The translations under genes and the position numbers were made by a program. Below are positions 43,061-51,999 of a DNA stretch of 64,000 nucleotides, one piece after another (positions within the stretch are counted from its first letter, which is position 1; the number at the start of each line of letters is the position of its first letter). Source of the DNA: DASXYG01 sp036502625 (GTDB lineage: Bacteria; Actinomycetota; Actinomycetes; Streptosporangiales; Streptosporangiaceae); assembly GCA_036502625.1 (NCBI GenBank), contig DASXYG010000016.1, positions 62,001 to 126,000 on the forward strand, given 5' to 3'. The notes under the pieces are model-generated. The model ran no database searches and was not told the origin of the DNA. It saw only the letters and a list, made by a program, of their open reading frames with translations.

Positions 43061-43747
43061 TTACGGCAGCTCCCTGGCGATCGCTTCGGCGGCCGCGACC
43101 ACACGGCGTCCCAGCTCCTCGCGGTCGGCCCCGTCGTCGAGATAGACGACCGCGACGGCGGCCGCCGGCACCCGGTCCCGCCCCACGATCGGCGAGGCGA
43201 CCGCCGACAGCCCCGGCAGCACCTCCCCGCGCGACCACGCCCATCCGTTCCGCCGCGCCGCGGCGACCTCGGCGCGCTCGCCCGGCCTGGCGGCGCCGCC
43301 CGCGAGCAGCGCGAGGCCCGGCGCCCCCCGGTCGAGCGGATGCCGGATGCCCGGCCGGTACGCCACATGCACCCGCGACTGGCGCGGCTCGACGCTGTGC
43401 AGCGTGACCGCGTCGTCGCCGTCGGGGACCACGAGGAACGCCGTCATGCCCAGGTCACCGGCCAGTTCGGTCAGCTCGGGCAGCGCCGCGGCCTGGAGGC
43501 TGGCGTCGACCGTTCGGGCCAGGACGGCGAGGCCGACGCCCGGCCGGTAGCCGGAGTTCTCGTCGCGGCTGACGAGCCGGTGGTGTTCGAGCGTGCGCAG
43601 CAGGCGGTACGCGATCGAGCGGTGCACGCCCAGGCCGCCGGCGATCTGCGCGATGGACAGCGGGCCCGGCGCGGCGGCGAGGAGTTCGAGGACACGGACA
43701 CCGCGGTCGAGGGTCTGGAGGGTCTGAGCCGACTCCTTGCTGGCCAC
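43061..43747 (-). CDS. IclR-family regulator
   Basis: A 228-residue IclR protein. The winged helix is GPLSIAQIAGGLGVHRSIAY, then RLLRTLEHHRLVSRDENSGY, and the effector domain has VEPRQSRVHVAYRPGIRHPL and GLSAVASPIVGRDRVPAAAV. The GTG (complement of 43745-43747) follows AAAGGAC with ideal spacing. Divergent from the LivF-like ATPase, 99 bp away. IclR proteins often control catabolic genes; no full pathway remains next to it. Confidence 0.88.
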   Translation of the reverse strand: MASKESAQTLQTLDRGVRVLELLAAAPGPLSIAQIAGGLGVHRSIAYRLLRTLEHHRLVSRDENSGYRPGVGLAVLARTVDASLQAAALPELTELAGDLGMTAFLVVPDGDDAVTLHSVEPRQSRVHVAYRPGIRHPLDRGAPGLALLAGGAARPGERAEVAAARRNGWAWSRGEVLPGLSAVASPIVGRDRVPAAAVAVVYLDDGADREELGRRVVAAAEAIARELP

Positions 43748-43846
43748 CGCGCAGTCCTTTCGTGACCGGCCCGTTAAGCGCACATGTTATTCCATTATCG
43801 AATTGCGTCCGGCGTGCGGCGGCGGTCATTCGAGGCGGGCGGTGCG

Positions 43847-44509
43847 ATGGGTGCGCTTGAGGTGTACGGGCTGGTGGCCGGCTACGCGAACGCCGACGTG
43901 CTGCGCGGCGTGGGGCTCGGCGTCGGCGCGGGCGAGTGCGCGGCCGTCGTGGGCCCGGCGGGCGCCGGGAAGACGACGCTGCTGCGCGCGGTCTCCGGGC
44001 TGCTCGCGCCCGTACGGGGGCGGGTGCTGCTCGACGGTGACGACGTCACCGGATGGCCGCCGGAGCGGATCGCCGCGGCCGGGCTCGCGCACGTGCCCGA
44101 GGGGCAGCGGATCTTCGCGGGGCTGAGCGTCGCGGAGAACCTGGCGCTCGGCGCGTGGACACGGCGCCGCGGCGACGCGGAGGCCGACCGCGACCGGGTG
44201 CTCGGGCTGTTCCCGCGGCTCCGCGACCGGATGGGCGTACGCGGTGACGACCTGGACGCCGCCGACCGGCATCTGCTGGCGATCGCGCGGGGGCTGATGG
44301 CCGCGCCGTCCGTGCTGCTGCTCGACGGGCCGTTCGGCGGGCTCGACGCGGCGACGACGGCGGAGGTGGGCGCGGCGCTGCGCCGGGTGCGCGCCGGGGG
44401 CGGGCCCGCGATGCTGCTGGCCGAGCGGTCGCCGGGCGTGGCCCGCGCCGTCGCCGACCGGGTGTACGCGCTGGAGGACGGTGCGCTGCGCGAACGCGGT
44501 GCGCCGTGA
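43847..44509 (+). CDS. Degenerate LivF-like ABC ATPase, orphan
   Basis: A 220-residue protein aligned throughout to LivF (branched-chain amino-acid ABC ATPase): LEVYGLVAGYANADVLRGVG, Walker A GPAGAGKTTL at 36-45, VPEGQRIFAGLSVAENLALG. The signature is LDAAD (residues 136-140) where LSGGE is expected, and the catalytic Glu after Walker B is Gly161 (LLLDGP). ATP could bind, but hydrolysis in the usual way is unlikely. There is no permease, LivG or binding protein nearby. Either a relic or a protein with a non-transport role. Codon use looks normal. Confidence 0.85.
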   Translation: MGALEVYGLVAGYANADVLRGVGLGVGAGECAAVVGPAGAGKTTLLRAVSGLLAPVRGRVLLDGDDVTGWPPERIAAAGLAHVPEGQRIFAGLSVAENLALGAWTRRRGDAEADRDRVLGLFPRLRDRMGVRGDDLDAADRHLLAIARGLMAAPSVLLLDGPFGGLDAATTAEVGAALRRVRAGGGPAMLLAERSPGVARAVADRVYALEDGALRERGAP

Positions 44510-44511
44510 CG

Positions 44512-45414
44512 TCAGCGGCCGCCGAGGTGGCGGCCGAGGAAGGCCAGGACGTCCGGCAGGGTGCGGCGCCAGTACGACGTGTCGTGGCAGCCGGGCGAGA
44601 TGCCGCCGCGTGGCGCGGTGAGGCGGCGCCTGATCCGTTCGGTCGCTTCGGTGAAGACGTCGCTGCGGCCGCAGCCGACCCACGCCGGGATGGCGCGCAG
44701 GCGGGGGAGGGCGCGCATGACGTCGTTGCGGGCGAAGTCGGCGGCGTCGTCGAAGGCGCCGGAGTCGGCGCCGCGCGCCGCGTCGTACGAGGCGAACAGG
44801 GCGGGTGAGGCGGCGGCTACCGCGGCGACCCGGGCCGGGCCCAGCCGTTCGGCGGCCAGCAGCGCGCCGTAGCCGCCCATCGAGTAGCCGTACAGGCCGA
44901 TGCGGTCGGCCGGGCCGGTGCGCAGGCCGAGCCGCCTCAGGTGCGGCAGCAGCTCGTCGGTGACCATCGCGACCGGGTCGTCGCCGGAGGCGCGGCGGTG
45001 CCAGTACGTGCCGCCGCCGTCGACCGTGAGCAGCGCGAACGGCGGCACGCCGCGCGCCATGGCCTGGCCGAGGTAGTGGTCGAGGGCGAGGTCCGCGACG
45101 GCGGAGGCGTGGTCGCCGCCGAGGCCGTGCAGGACGACGGCCACGGGCAGGCCGCGCAGCGGGTGCCCGGACGGGTGGACGAGCGACCAGCCGACCTCGG
45201 TACGGCGCCGCTTCGACCGGTAGCGGGCCTCGTGGACCGCGGCCGTCTGGGGCGGCGGCGCGGGGAGGGCGCCGCAGCGGCCGAGCGTGCGGTCGAGCCG
45301 TACGCGGCCGGGCAGCACGTCGGTCTCGACGAGCGCGTACGCGCCGCCGCCGCCCGCCGCCACGACGGCGAGCCCGCCGAGCCCGGCGAGGAGTGCCCGA
45401 CGGCGTGTCAGCAT
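44512..45414 (-). CDS. Exported esterase (alpha/beta hydrolase, PF00756-like)
   Basis: A 300-residue protein. MLTRRRALLAGLGGLAVVAA is a Tat-like or Sec signal, and the mature part is a putative esterase/antigen-85-type fold. VAVVLHGLGGDHASAV provides the oxyanion loop, GLYGYSMGGYGALLAAER the nucleophile Ser, GCGRSDVFTEATERIR the Asp and GCHDTSYWRRTLP the His. It is convergent with the LivF-like gene (2-bp gap) and divergent from smc. Substrate unknown. Confidence 0.85.
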   Translation of the reverse strand: MLTRRRALLAGLGGLAVVAAGGGGAYALVETDVLPGRVRLDRTLGRCGALPAPPPQTAAVHEARYRSKRRRTEVGWSLVHPSGHPLRGLPVAVVLHGLGGDHASAVADLALDHYLGQAMARGVPPFALLTVDGGGTYWHRRASGDDPVAMVTDELLPHLRRLGLRTGPADRIGLYGYSMGGYGALLAAERLGPARVAAVAAASPALFASYDAARGADSGAFDDAADFARNDVMRALPRLRAIPAWVGCGRSDVFTEATERIRRRLTAPRGGISPGCHDTSYWRRTLPDVLAFLGRHLGGR

Positions 45415-45563
45415 TCGTGTCCCCTGGTCATGATTTCTGCGACGCGGTGGCACATCGTACGGGTTCCCTGGCGCGTTTCGCCGCTTCCACCGGCGACCCC
45501 GTCCTGGCCGGTAGGGTTTTCAGGCACGGGACGCGTGTACGCGGGGGGAGGGAGACGGCAGGG

Positions 45564-48500
45564 GTGTATCTCAAGAGCCTGACCCTGCGCGGCTTCAAGT
45601 CCTTCGCCTCCGCCACGGCCTTGAAGTTCGAACCCGGCATCACCTGCGTCGTCGGGCCGAACGGCTCGGGGAAGTCCAACGTCGTCGACGCGCTCGCCTG
45701 GGTCATGGGCGAGCAGGGCGCGAAGTCGCTGCGCGGCGGCAAGATGGAGGACGTCATCTTCGCCGGCACGTCCTCGCGCGCCCCGCTCGGCCGCGCCGAG
45801 GTCGCGCTGACCATCGACAACTCCGACGGCGCGCTGCCGATCGACTACACCGAGGTCACGATCAGCCGGCTGATGTTCCGGCAGGGCAGCAGCGAGTACG
45901 CCATCAACGGCGACTCCTGCCGCCTGCTCGACATCCAGGAGCTGCTGTCCGACTCCGGCATCGGCCGCGAGATGCACGTCATCGTCGGCCAGGGCCAGCT
46001 CGACACCGTGCTGCACGCCGGGCCGGAGGAGCGGCGGGCGCTGATCGAGGAGGCCGCGGGGGTCCTGAAGCACCGCAAGCGCAAGGAGAAGGCGCTGCGG
46101 AAGCTGGACGCCATGCAGGCCAACCTCCAGCGGCTGACCGACCTCACCACCGAGCTGCGCCGCCAGCTCAAACCGCTGGGCCGGCAGGCCGAGATCGCCC
46201 GCCGCGCCGCCGTCATCCAGGCCGACCTCCGCGACGCGAAGCTGCGCCTGCTCGCCGACGACCTGGTCACGCTGCGCACCGAACTGGCCCGCGAGGAGGC
46301 CGACGAGGCCGCCGTACGCGAACGGCGCGCGCTGGTGGAGAACCACCTGGAGCGCGCGAAGCTCCGCGAGGCCGAGCTGGAGGCCGCGGCGTCGGCCGCC
46401 GCGCCCGTGCTCACCCGCGCGCAGCAGACCTGGAGCGAGCTGTCGTCGCTGCGCGAGCGGCTGCGCGGCCTGGCCGACCTCGCCGCCGAACGCCACCGCA
46501 ACCTGGCCGCCGAGGTCGAGGTGCGGCACGGCCGCGAGCCCGACGACATGGAGCGCGAGGCGCTCCAGGTGCGCGAGACCGAGGAGCGGCTGCGCGCCGA
46601 GCTGGAGACCACGGGCACGATGCTGAGCGAGGCGGTCGACGCCCGCGCCGCCGCCGAGTCCGCGTTGAAGGCCGCCGAGCGGCGCATCGCCGACGCCGCG
46701 CGGGCTGCCGCCGACCGCCGCGAGGGGCTGGCGAAGCTGCGCGGCCAGGTCGACGCCCTGCGCAGCCGGGCGCGCGCGGCCGAAGACGAGATCGGCCGGC
46801 TGACCGTGGGCGTCGACGAGGCGGCGCGCCGCGCCGAGGACGCCGAGGCCGAATACACCGAGCTGCGTGAGCGCACCGGCGAGTCCGGGGTCGACACGGC
46901 GCTGACCGAGGCCGCGGAGGCGGCCGCCGCGGCGGTGGAGGCCGCCGAGGCCCGCCACGACGCGGCGAACACCGAGGTCGAGGCCGCGCGCGCCCGGGTC
47001 ACCGAGGCGCGCGCCGCCCAGCAGGCCGCGGAGCGCGAGCAGGCGGCGCTGACCGCCCGTAAGGACGCGCTCGAGCTGAGCCTGTCCCGTACGGGCGAGG
47101 CCACCGAGGCGCTGCTGGGCGCCGGCCACCTCGGCGGCGTGCTCGGCCCGGTGACCGGGCTGCTCGACGTCACGCCCGGCGCGGAGGCGGCCGTCGCGGC
47201 CGCGCTCGGCGAGGTCGCCGAGGCCGTGGCGGTGGCGTCCGTGACGTCCGCGGCCGACGCCCTCGACCACCTCAAGTCCGCCGACGCGGGCCGCGTGACG
47301 CTGGTCATCCGCGACGACGCCGCCGGGTCCGGCGCGGGCGCGCGTGCGCCGCTGCCCGCGGGCGCGGCGTACGCGACCGACCTCGTGCGGGCGCGCGACG
47401 GGCTCGGCGCCGCGCTCGCCGGGCTGCTCGCCGACGTCGTGGTGGTCGACGACCTGGCCGCCGCCCGTACGATCGCGGCGGCCGGCCTCGGCCTGCGGGC
47501 CGTCACGCGCGGCGGCGACCTCCTCGGCCCGCGCCTCGCGCACGGCGGATCGGCCAGCGCGCCCGGCCAGCTCGAAATGCAGGCGGCCGTCGACGAGGCC
47601 GCCGCGGGCATCGCCGAGGTCGAGTCGCGGGCCGCGGCCGCCGCCGGCACCCTCGCCGAGGCCGCCGCGGCCGAGCAGGCCGCCCGTGCCGCGGTCGGCG
47701 CCGCCAAGGAGGACGTCAAGCGGGCGCAGGCGGGCGTGAAGGAGGCCGACGGGCGCATCCGCGCGGCCGAGGCCGCGTCCGCGAAGCAGGCGCAGGAGGT
47801 CGGCCGGGTGGGCGCCGCCGCCCGTGCCGCGCGCGAGGAGGAGGAGCGGCTGCGCCAGTCGGTGCGCCGCGCCGAGGAGTCGCGCGACCGGGAGCTGACC
47901 GGCCTCGCCGAGTTGGAGGAGCGGCTCGCCGCCGCCGAGGTGGAACCGGCCGACGACGACGAACCGGACACCTCCGAGCGCGACGACCTCGCCGAGACGT
48001 GCGTGGTGCACCGGCAGGCGGAGATGGACGCCCGGCTGGCGTCCCGTACGGCCGAGGAGCGGGTCACGCAGATCAGCGGCCGCGCCGACGCGCTGGAGCG
48101 GTCCGCCGCCGCCGAGCGGCAGGCCCGCAGGGAGGCCACCCAGCGCCGGGAGCGCCGCCGCGGGCAGGCCGCCGTCGCGGCCGCGATCATCGACGGCACC
48201 CGCCTCGCGCTGGAGCGGGTGGAGGCCTCGCTGCACGCCGCCGCCTCCCAGCGCGACTCCGCGCAGGAGGCCGCCGGCGCGCGCGAGGCCGAGCTGAAGA
48301 CCGTGCGCACCGAGGTCCGCGACCTCACCGGGGAGCTCGACAAGCTGGTCAACGTCGTGCACGGCGGCGAGGTGGCGCGCGCCGAGCAGCGGCTGCGGCT
48401 GGAGCAGATGGAGACGCGGGCCGTCGAGGAGCTCGGGGTGGACGTCGAGGCGCTGGTCACCGAGTACGGCCCGGACGTCCTCGTGCCGCCCGGCCCGGAG

Positions 48501-49193
48501 GACCCCGAGGACGCCCAGCCCAGTCCGTACGTCCGCGCCGACCAGGTGAAGCGGGAGAAGGCGGCGCAGCGGCAACTGAACCAGCTCGGCAAGGTCAACC
48601 CGCTGGCGCTGGAGGAGTTCGCCGCGCTGGAGGAGCGCCACACGTTCCTGTCCACGCAGCTCGAAGACCTCAAGAAGACGCGGCGCGACCTGCTGACCGT
48701 CGTCAAGGAGGTCGACGAGCGCGTCGAGCAGGTGTTCACCGCCGCGTACGCCGACGTCGCGGTCGAGTTCGAGCGGATCTTCTCGCGGCTGTTCCCCGGC
48801 GGCGACGGCCGTCTCGTGCTCACCGAGCCGGAGGACATGCTGGCCACCGGGGTCGAGGTGGAGGCGCGCCCGCCGGGCAAGAAGGTCAAGCGGCTGTCGC
48901 TGCTGTCCGGCGGCGAGCGGTCGCTGACGGCCATCGCGTACCTCGTGGCGATCTTCCGCGCCCGCCCGTCGCCGTTCTACGTGCTCGACGAGGTCGAGGC
49001 CGCGCTCGACGACACCAACCTCCAGCGGCTGCTGCTGATCCTGGAGGAGCTCAGGGAGCGGTCGCAGCTCCTGGTCATCACCCACCAGAAGCGCACCATG
49101 GAGGTCGCCGACGCGCTGTACGGCATCAGCATGCGCGGCGACGGGGTCTCCGGCGTGATCAGCCAGCGCATGTCGGAGCACGCGCGGTCATGA
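45564..49193 (+). CDS. smc: Chromosome segregation ATPase SMC
   Basis: A 1209-residue condensin. The N-terminal Walker A is VVGPNGSGKSNVVDALAWVM. Long coiled coils cover about residues 170-480 and 690-1020, with the hinge between them (GVLGPVTGLLDVTPGAEAAV and following). The C-terminal ABC signature LSLLSGGERSLTAIAYLVAI and Walker B FYVLDEVEAALDDTNLQRLL close the head. With ScpA/ScpB it organises and segregates chromosomes. GTG 45564 lies after a G-rich site. The coils are rich in Ala/Glu/Arg, which leaves other frames open. Confidence 0.97.
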   Translation: MYLKSLTLRGFKSFASATALKFEPGITCVVGPNGSGKSNVVDALAWVMGEQGAKSLRGGKMEDVIFAGTSSRAPLGRAEVALTIDNSDGALPIDYTEVTISRLMFRQGSSEYAINGDSCRLLDIQELLSDSGIGREMHVIVGQGQLDTVLHAGPEERRALIEEAAGVLKHRKRKEKALRKLDAMQANLQRLTDLTTELRRQLKPLGRQAEIARRAAVIQADLRDAKLRLLADDLVTLRTELAREEADEAAVRERRALVENHLERAKLREAELEAAASAAAPVLTRAQQTWSELSSLRERLRGLADLAAERHRNLAAEVEVRHGREPDDMEREALQVRETEERLRAELETTGTMLSEAVDARAAAESALKAAERRIADAARAAADRREGLAKLRGQVDALRSRARAAEDEIGRLTVGVDEAARRAEDAEAEYTELRERTGESGVDTALTEAAEAAAAAVEAAEARHDAANTEVEAARARVTEARAAQQAAEREQAALTARKDALELSLSRTGEATEALLGAGHLGGVLGPVTGLLDVTPGAEAAVAAALGEVAEAVAVASVTSAADALDHLKSADAGRVTLVIRDDAAGSGAGARAPLPAGAAYATDLVRARDGLGAALAGLLADVVVVDDLAAARTIAAAGLGLRAVTRGGDLLGPRLAHGGSASAPGQLEMQAAVDEAAAGIAEVESRAAAAAGTLAEAAAAEQAARAAVGAAKEDVKRAQAGVKEADGRIRAAEAASAKQAQEVGRVGAAARAAREEEERLRQSVRRAEESRDRELTGLAELEERLAAAEVEPADDDEPDTSERDDLAETCVVHRQAEMDARLASRTAEERVTQISGRADALERSAAAERQARREATQRRERRRGQAAVAAAIIDGTRLALERVEASLHAAASQRDSAQEAAGAREAELKTVRTEVRDLTGELDKLVNVVHGGEVARAEQRLRLEQMETRAVEELGVDVEALVTEYGPDVLVPPGPEDPEDAQPSPYVRADQVKREKAAQRQLNQLGKVNPLALEEFAALEERHTFLSTQLEDLKKTRRDLLTVVKEVDERVEQVFTAAYADVAVEFERIFSRLFPGGDGRLVLTEPEDMLATGVEVEARPPGKKVKRLSLLSGGERSLTAIAYLVAIFRARPSPFYVLDEVEAALDDTNLQRLLLILEELRERSQLLVITHQKRTMEVADALYGISMRGDGVSGVISQRMSEHARS

Positions 49194-50525
49194 GGGCACG
49201 GCCGCGTTCCGGCGCGGCGCCACCCCGGTGACCGTCTGCCAGAGGTCCTGGTCGAAGTCCTGGCCGGGGATCTGGTCGATCATCGTGCGCACGGCGTGCT
49301 CGATCTTCGTACGCCAGGCGGTGGCGGCGCGGCGCCCGGACTGCGCGCAGAGGGCGTCGAAGATCGCGGTGTCGTGCGCGACCATGAGGTCGCGGGAGTC
49401 GGTGTAGTCGAGCCGGAGGACCGCGACGAACATGCGGAGCTGCATGGTCAGCCGGGTGAAGAACACCGAGGCGCGGGGCAGCTCGGCGGCGCGGGCGACG
49501 GCGTCCTGGAAGCGCAGGTCGGCGTCGGCGGTCTGGCGGATGTCGCCGCGGCGCGCGGCGGCCGGCACCTCCGCCAGGGCCGCGGCCACCGGGGCGAGGC
49601 GCGCGGGGTCGAGCGCGGCCAGCCGCCGGACCAGCAGTGAGCCGAGGGTGGCGCGGGTGGCGTACGTCTCGATGATGTCCGACGTACGGGGCTGGGGGAT
49701 CATCGCGCCACGGTTGGGCAGCACCTCGACTAGCCCGTCCTCCGCCAGCACACGCAGGGCGTCGCGGATGGGGCCGCGCGAGACGCCGAGCCGGGCGGCG
49801 AGCGCCGCCTCGGTGATCCGCTCGCCCGCGTGGTAGCGGCCGCCGGCGATCTCCTCGCGCAGCGCGAGGACGACGGTGTCCGCCAGCCGCGGCTCCACCT
49901 GCGGCCTCGGGGATTCCCGGCGAGGTGAGTCATAAGTACCGTTGCGCCGCCCGTGGTCGGGCGCGGGTACGGGCGCGGCGGCCGCCGGCGTACGGGGCTC
50001 CGGCGGCTTCGCGCGGCGCCGCGGCGCGTACGGCGACCCGAGCGCGCGCACGGCGGGCGACCGGAGCAGCCGGACCACGCTGCTCTGGCTCACCCCGGCA
50101 GCCACGGCCAACCGCCGCGTCGACCAGACCGCGGGGGCGCCAGAGGGCCGGGCCGCGGGGGTGCCGGGTGACGGGAGTGGGGGAGGGGCGTCCGGCGTCT
50201 GGGTCGCAGGGGTGGGGGGTGGGGCCTGTAGGAGTGCCTTGAGTTTTTGGGTGTGGGTTGCGGCGATGGCGGGTGGGCGGCCGGGGCGTGGGCGGTCGGT
50301 CAGGGCTGTGGGGCCTTCGGCGAGGAAGCGGTGGCGCCAGCGGGCGACCGTGGGGCGTGAGGTGCCTTCCCGGCGGGCTACGGCGGTGTCCGTGAGGCCC
50401 TCGGCGCAGGCCAGGATCGTGCGGGCGCGGCGGGCCAGGGCCTGCGGTGTGGAGCGGCCGTGCGCCCAGCCGTGCAGCGTCGTGCGCTGCGCCGGGGTCA
50501 GCGATACCGGGGGCGCGGGGGGCAT
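49188..50525 (-). CDS. GntR/FCD regulator fused to an IS630-type transposase DNA-binding region
   Basis: A 445-residue chimera. Residues about 25-90 (STPQALARRARTILACAEGL, then TDTAVARREGTSRPTVARWR, PRPGRPP) and 133-160 (VWSTRRLAVAAGVSQSSVVR) match the two-part helix-turn-helix of IS630/Tc1-like transposases. Instead of the DDE domain, a GntR winged helix follows (212-280, LAARLGVSRGPIRDALRVLA) and then an all-helical FCD effector domain (285-440). The FCD metal site has DLRFQ where D-x3-H is usual, with later His in VAHDTAI and KIEHAV. Pro-rich linkers join the parts. Divergent from the MFS/flavoenzyme operon it probably controls. ATG 50525 is the most likely start. Confidence 0.85.
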   Translation of the reverse strand: MPPAPPVSLTPAQRTTLHGWAHGRSTPQALARRARTILACAEGLTDTAVARREGTSRPTVARWRHRFLAEGPTALTDRPRPGRPPAIAATHTQKLKALLQAPPPTPATQTPDAPPPLPSPGTPAARPSGAPAVWSTRRLAVAAGVSQSSVVRLLRSPAVRALGSPYAPRRRAKPPEPRTPAAAAPVPAPDHGRRNGTYDSPRRESPRPQVEPRLADTVVLALREEIAGGRYHAGERITEAALAARLGVSRGPIRDALRVLAEDGLVEVLPNRGAMIPQPRTSDIIETYATRATLGSLLVRRLAALDPARLAPVAAALAEVPAAARRGDIRQTADADLRFQDAVARAAELPRASVFFTRLTMQLRMFVAVLRLDYTDSRDLMVAHDTAIFDALCAQSGRRAATAWRTKIEHAVRTMIDQIPGQDFDQDLWQTVTGVAPRRNAAVPS

Positions 50526-50628
50526 GGGCGTGATCGTACGGGACTTTCGGTTCGGTTGGAATAAGGGGCGTTGTCGACAATCGCGGGGCGCGCCTAGGGT
50601 TCGCGTCCAGCCCCCCGTGAGGAGTTCC

Positions 50629-51999
50629 ATGAGGCACTCGATCATCGACCAAGAGCCGTACGGGCGATTCCACCGGAAGCTCTTCGTGCTGTCGTCCGGC
50701 GGTCCGTTCCTCGACGGCTTCATCCTGAGCGTCATCGGCGTGGCCATCGCGGGCGCGACGCGCGACCTGTCGCTCGGCGCGGTCGCCGAGGGCCTGGTGG
50801 CCGCGTCGGCGCTGGTCGGCGTGTTGCTCGGCGGCCTGGTGTTCGGCTGGGTGACCGACCGGGTCGGCCGCCAGCTCATGTACTCGATCGACCTCGTCGT
50901 GCTCGTCATCGGCTCGGCGCTGTCGCTGCTCATCAGCGACGGCTGGCAGCTCATCGCGCTGCGCCTGGTCGTCGGCGTCGCCGTGGGCGCGGACTACCCG
51001 ATCGCCACGTCGATGCTCGCCGAGTGGCTGCCCGCCGCGGGCCGCGGCCGCACCATGGGGGCGCTGGTGACGGCCTGGTTCGTCGGCGCCGCCGCCGCGT
51101 ACGCCGTCGGCTACGCGTTCATGACCGCCCTCGGCGACGGGGCGTGGCGCTGGGTGCTGGCCAGCGCGGCGGTGCCCGGCGTCGTGATCCTGCTGGCCCG
51201 CATCGGCACACCGGAGTCGCCGCGCTGGCTGCTGCGCCACGGGCGGCGGACCGAGGCGGCGGAGGCCATCAACAAGGCCTTCGGCCGCTACCCGACGGAC
51301 GACGAGCTCGCCCACCTCGCGGAGTCCGAGCCGGAGCGCAGGTCCCGGCTGACCGAGGTGTTCCGCGGCGGCTACCTGCGGCGCACGCTGTTCGCCGGCG
51401 GCTTCTGGATGTGCCAGGTCATCCCGAGCTTCGCGATCGTGACGTTCTATCCCGTGATCCTCGGCAGCTACGGGTTCGCGTCCGGTTCGACGGCGCTGCT
51501 GTGGTCCGGCGCGATCAGCCTGGTCACGATCCTCGGCTGCCTGCCCTGTATGCGGCTGGTCGAGTCGGTCGGCCGCCGTCCGGTGATCATCTGGACGTTC
51601 GTGGCCGCCGCCGTGCCGCTGGCCGCGCTCGGGTTCTTCCCCGCGATGGCCGCGGCGCTGGCCATCGCGGCCTTCAGCGTCAACGCGCTGGCGCAGGGCG
51701 GCGGCGCCATCCTCCAGTGGATCTATCCGACCGAGCTGTTCCCGACCGACATCCGGGCGTCGGCGGTCGGCGTGGCCGCCGCGATCAGCCGCGTCGGCGC
51801 CGCCGCCGGGACGTACCTCCTGCCGATCGGGATCAGCGCGTTCGGCATCGGCCCGACGATGCTCATCGGCGCCGGCGTGGCCGTCGTCGGCACCGCGATC
51901 TGCGTCGCGTGGGCCCCGGAGACCCGCGGGCGCGCCCTGCACGAGGCCGCCGCCACCGGCGGCGTGCCCACCCTGCGAACCGGCGAGGAGGCCGCGTGA
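50629..51999 (+). CDS. MFS transporter, sugar-porter/aromatic-acid type
   Basis: A 456-residue, 12-helix transporter. DRVGRQLMYSIDLVVL (motif A), ESPRWLLRHGRRTEA in the central loop, VESVGRRPVI and YPTELFPTDIRASAVGV define the SP/AAHS-like branch that imports organic acids, betaines or sugars by H+ symport. ATG 50629 follows GAGGAG. It is coupled to the flavoenzyme (GTGA overlap) and likely supplies its substrate. Confidence 0.9.
   Translation: MRHSIIDQEPYGRFHRKLFVLSSGGPFLDGFILSVIGVAIAGATRDLSLGAVAEGLVAASALVGVLLGGLVFGWVTDRVGRQLMYSIDLVVLVIGSALSLLISDGWQLIALRLVVGVAVGADYPIATSMLAEWLPAAGRGRTMGALVTAWFVGAAAAYAVGYAFMTALGDGAWRWVLASAAVPGVVILLARIGTPESPRWLLRHGRRTEAAEAINKAFGRYPTDDELAHLAESEPERRSRLTEVFRGGYLRRTLFAGGFWMCQVIPSFAIVTFYPVILGSYGFASGSTALLWSGAISLVTILGCLPCMRLVESVGRRPVIIWTFVAAAVPLAALGFFPAMAAALAIAAFSVNALAQGGGAILQWIYPTELFPTDIRASAVGVAAAISRVGAAAGTYLLPIGISAFGIGPTMLIGAGVAVVGTAICVAWAPETRGRALHEAAATGGVPTLRTGEEAA

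Noticed and set aside
43847..44509. Calling the LivF-like gene a pseudogene.
   Set aside because: The frame is full length with a plausible start and no stops. Motif loss alone does not prove inactivity, so it is listed as a degenerate CDS.
45408..49181. A very long minus-strand open frame opposite smc (and another at 45845-48934).
   Set aside because: Antisense to a complete, motif-perfect smc; the translations are compositional shadows without domains.
49930..50525. A possible IS630 insertion sequence remnant.
   Set aside because: The transposase-like helix-turn-helix region is in frame with the GntR/FCD part. No DDE catalytic domain, terminal inverted repeats or target duplication is seen, so it is described as a fusion gene rather than a mobile element.
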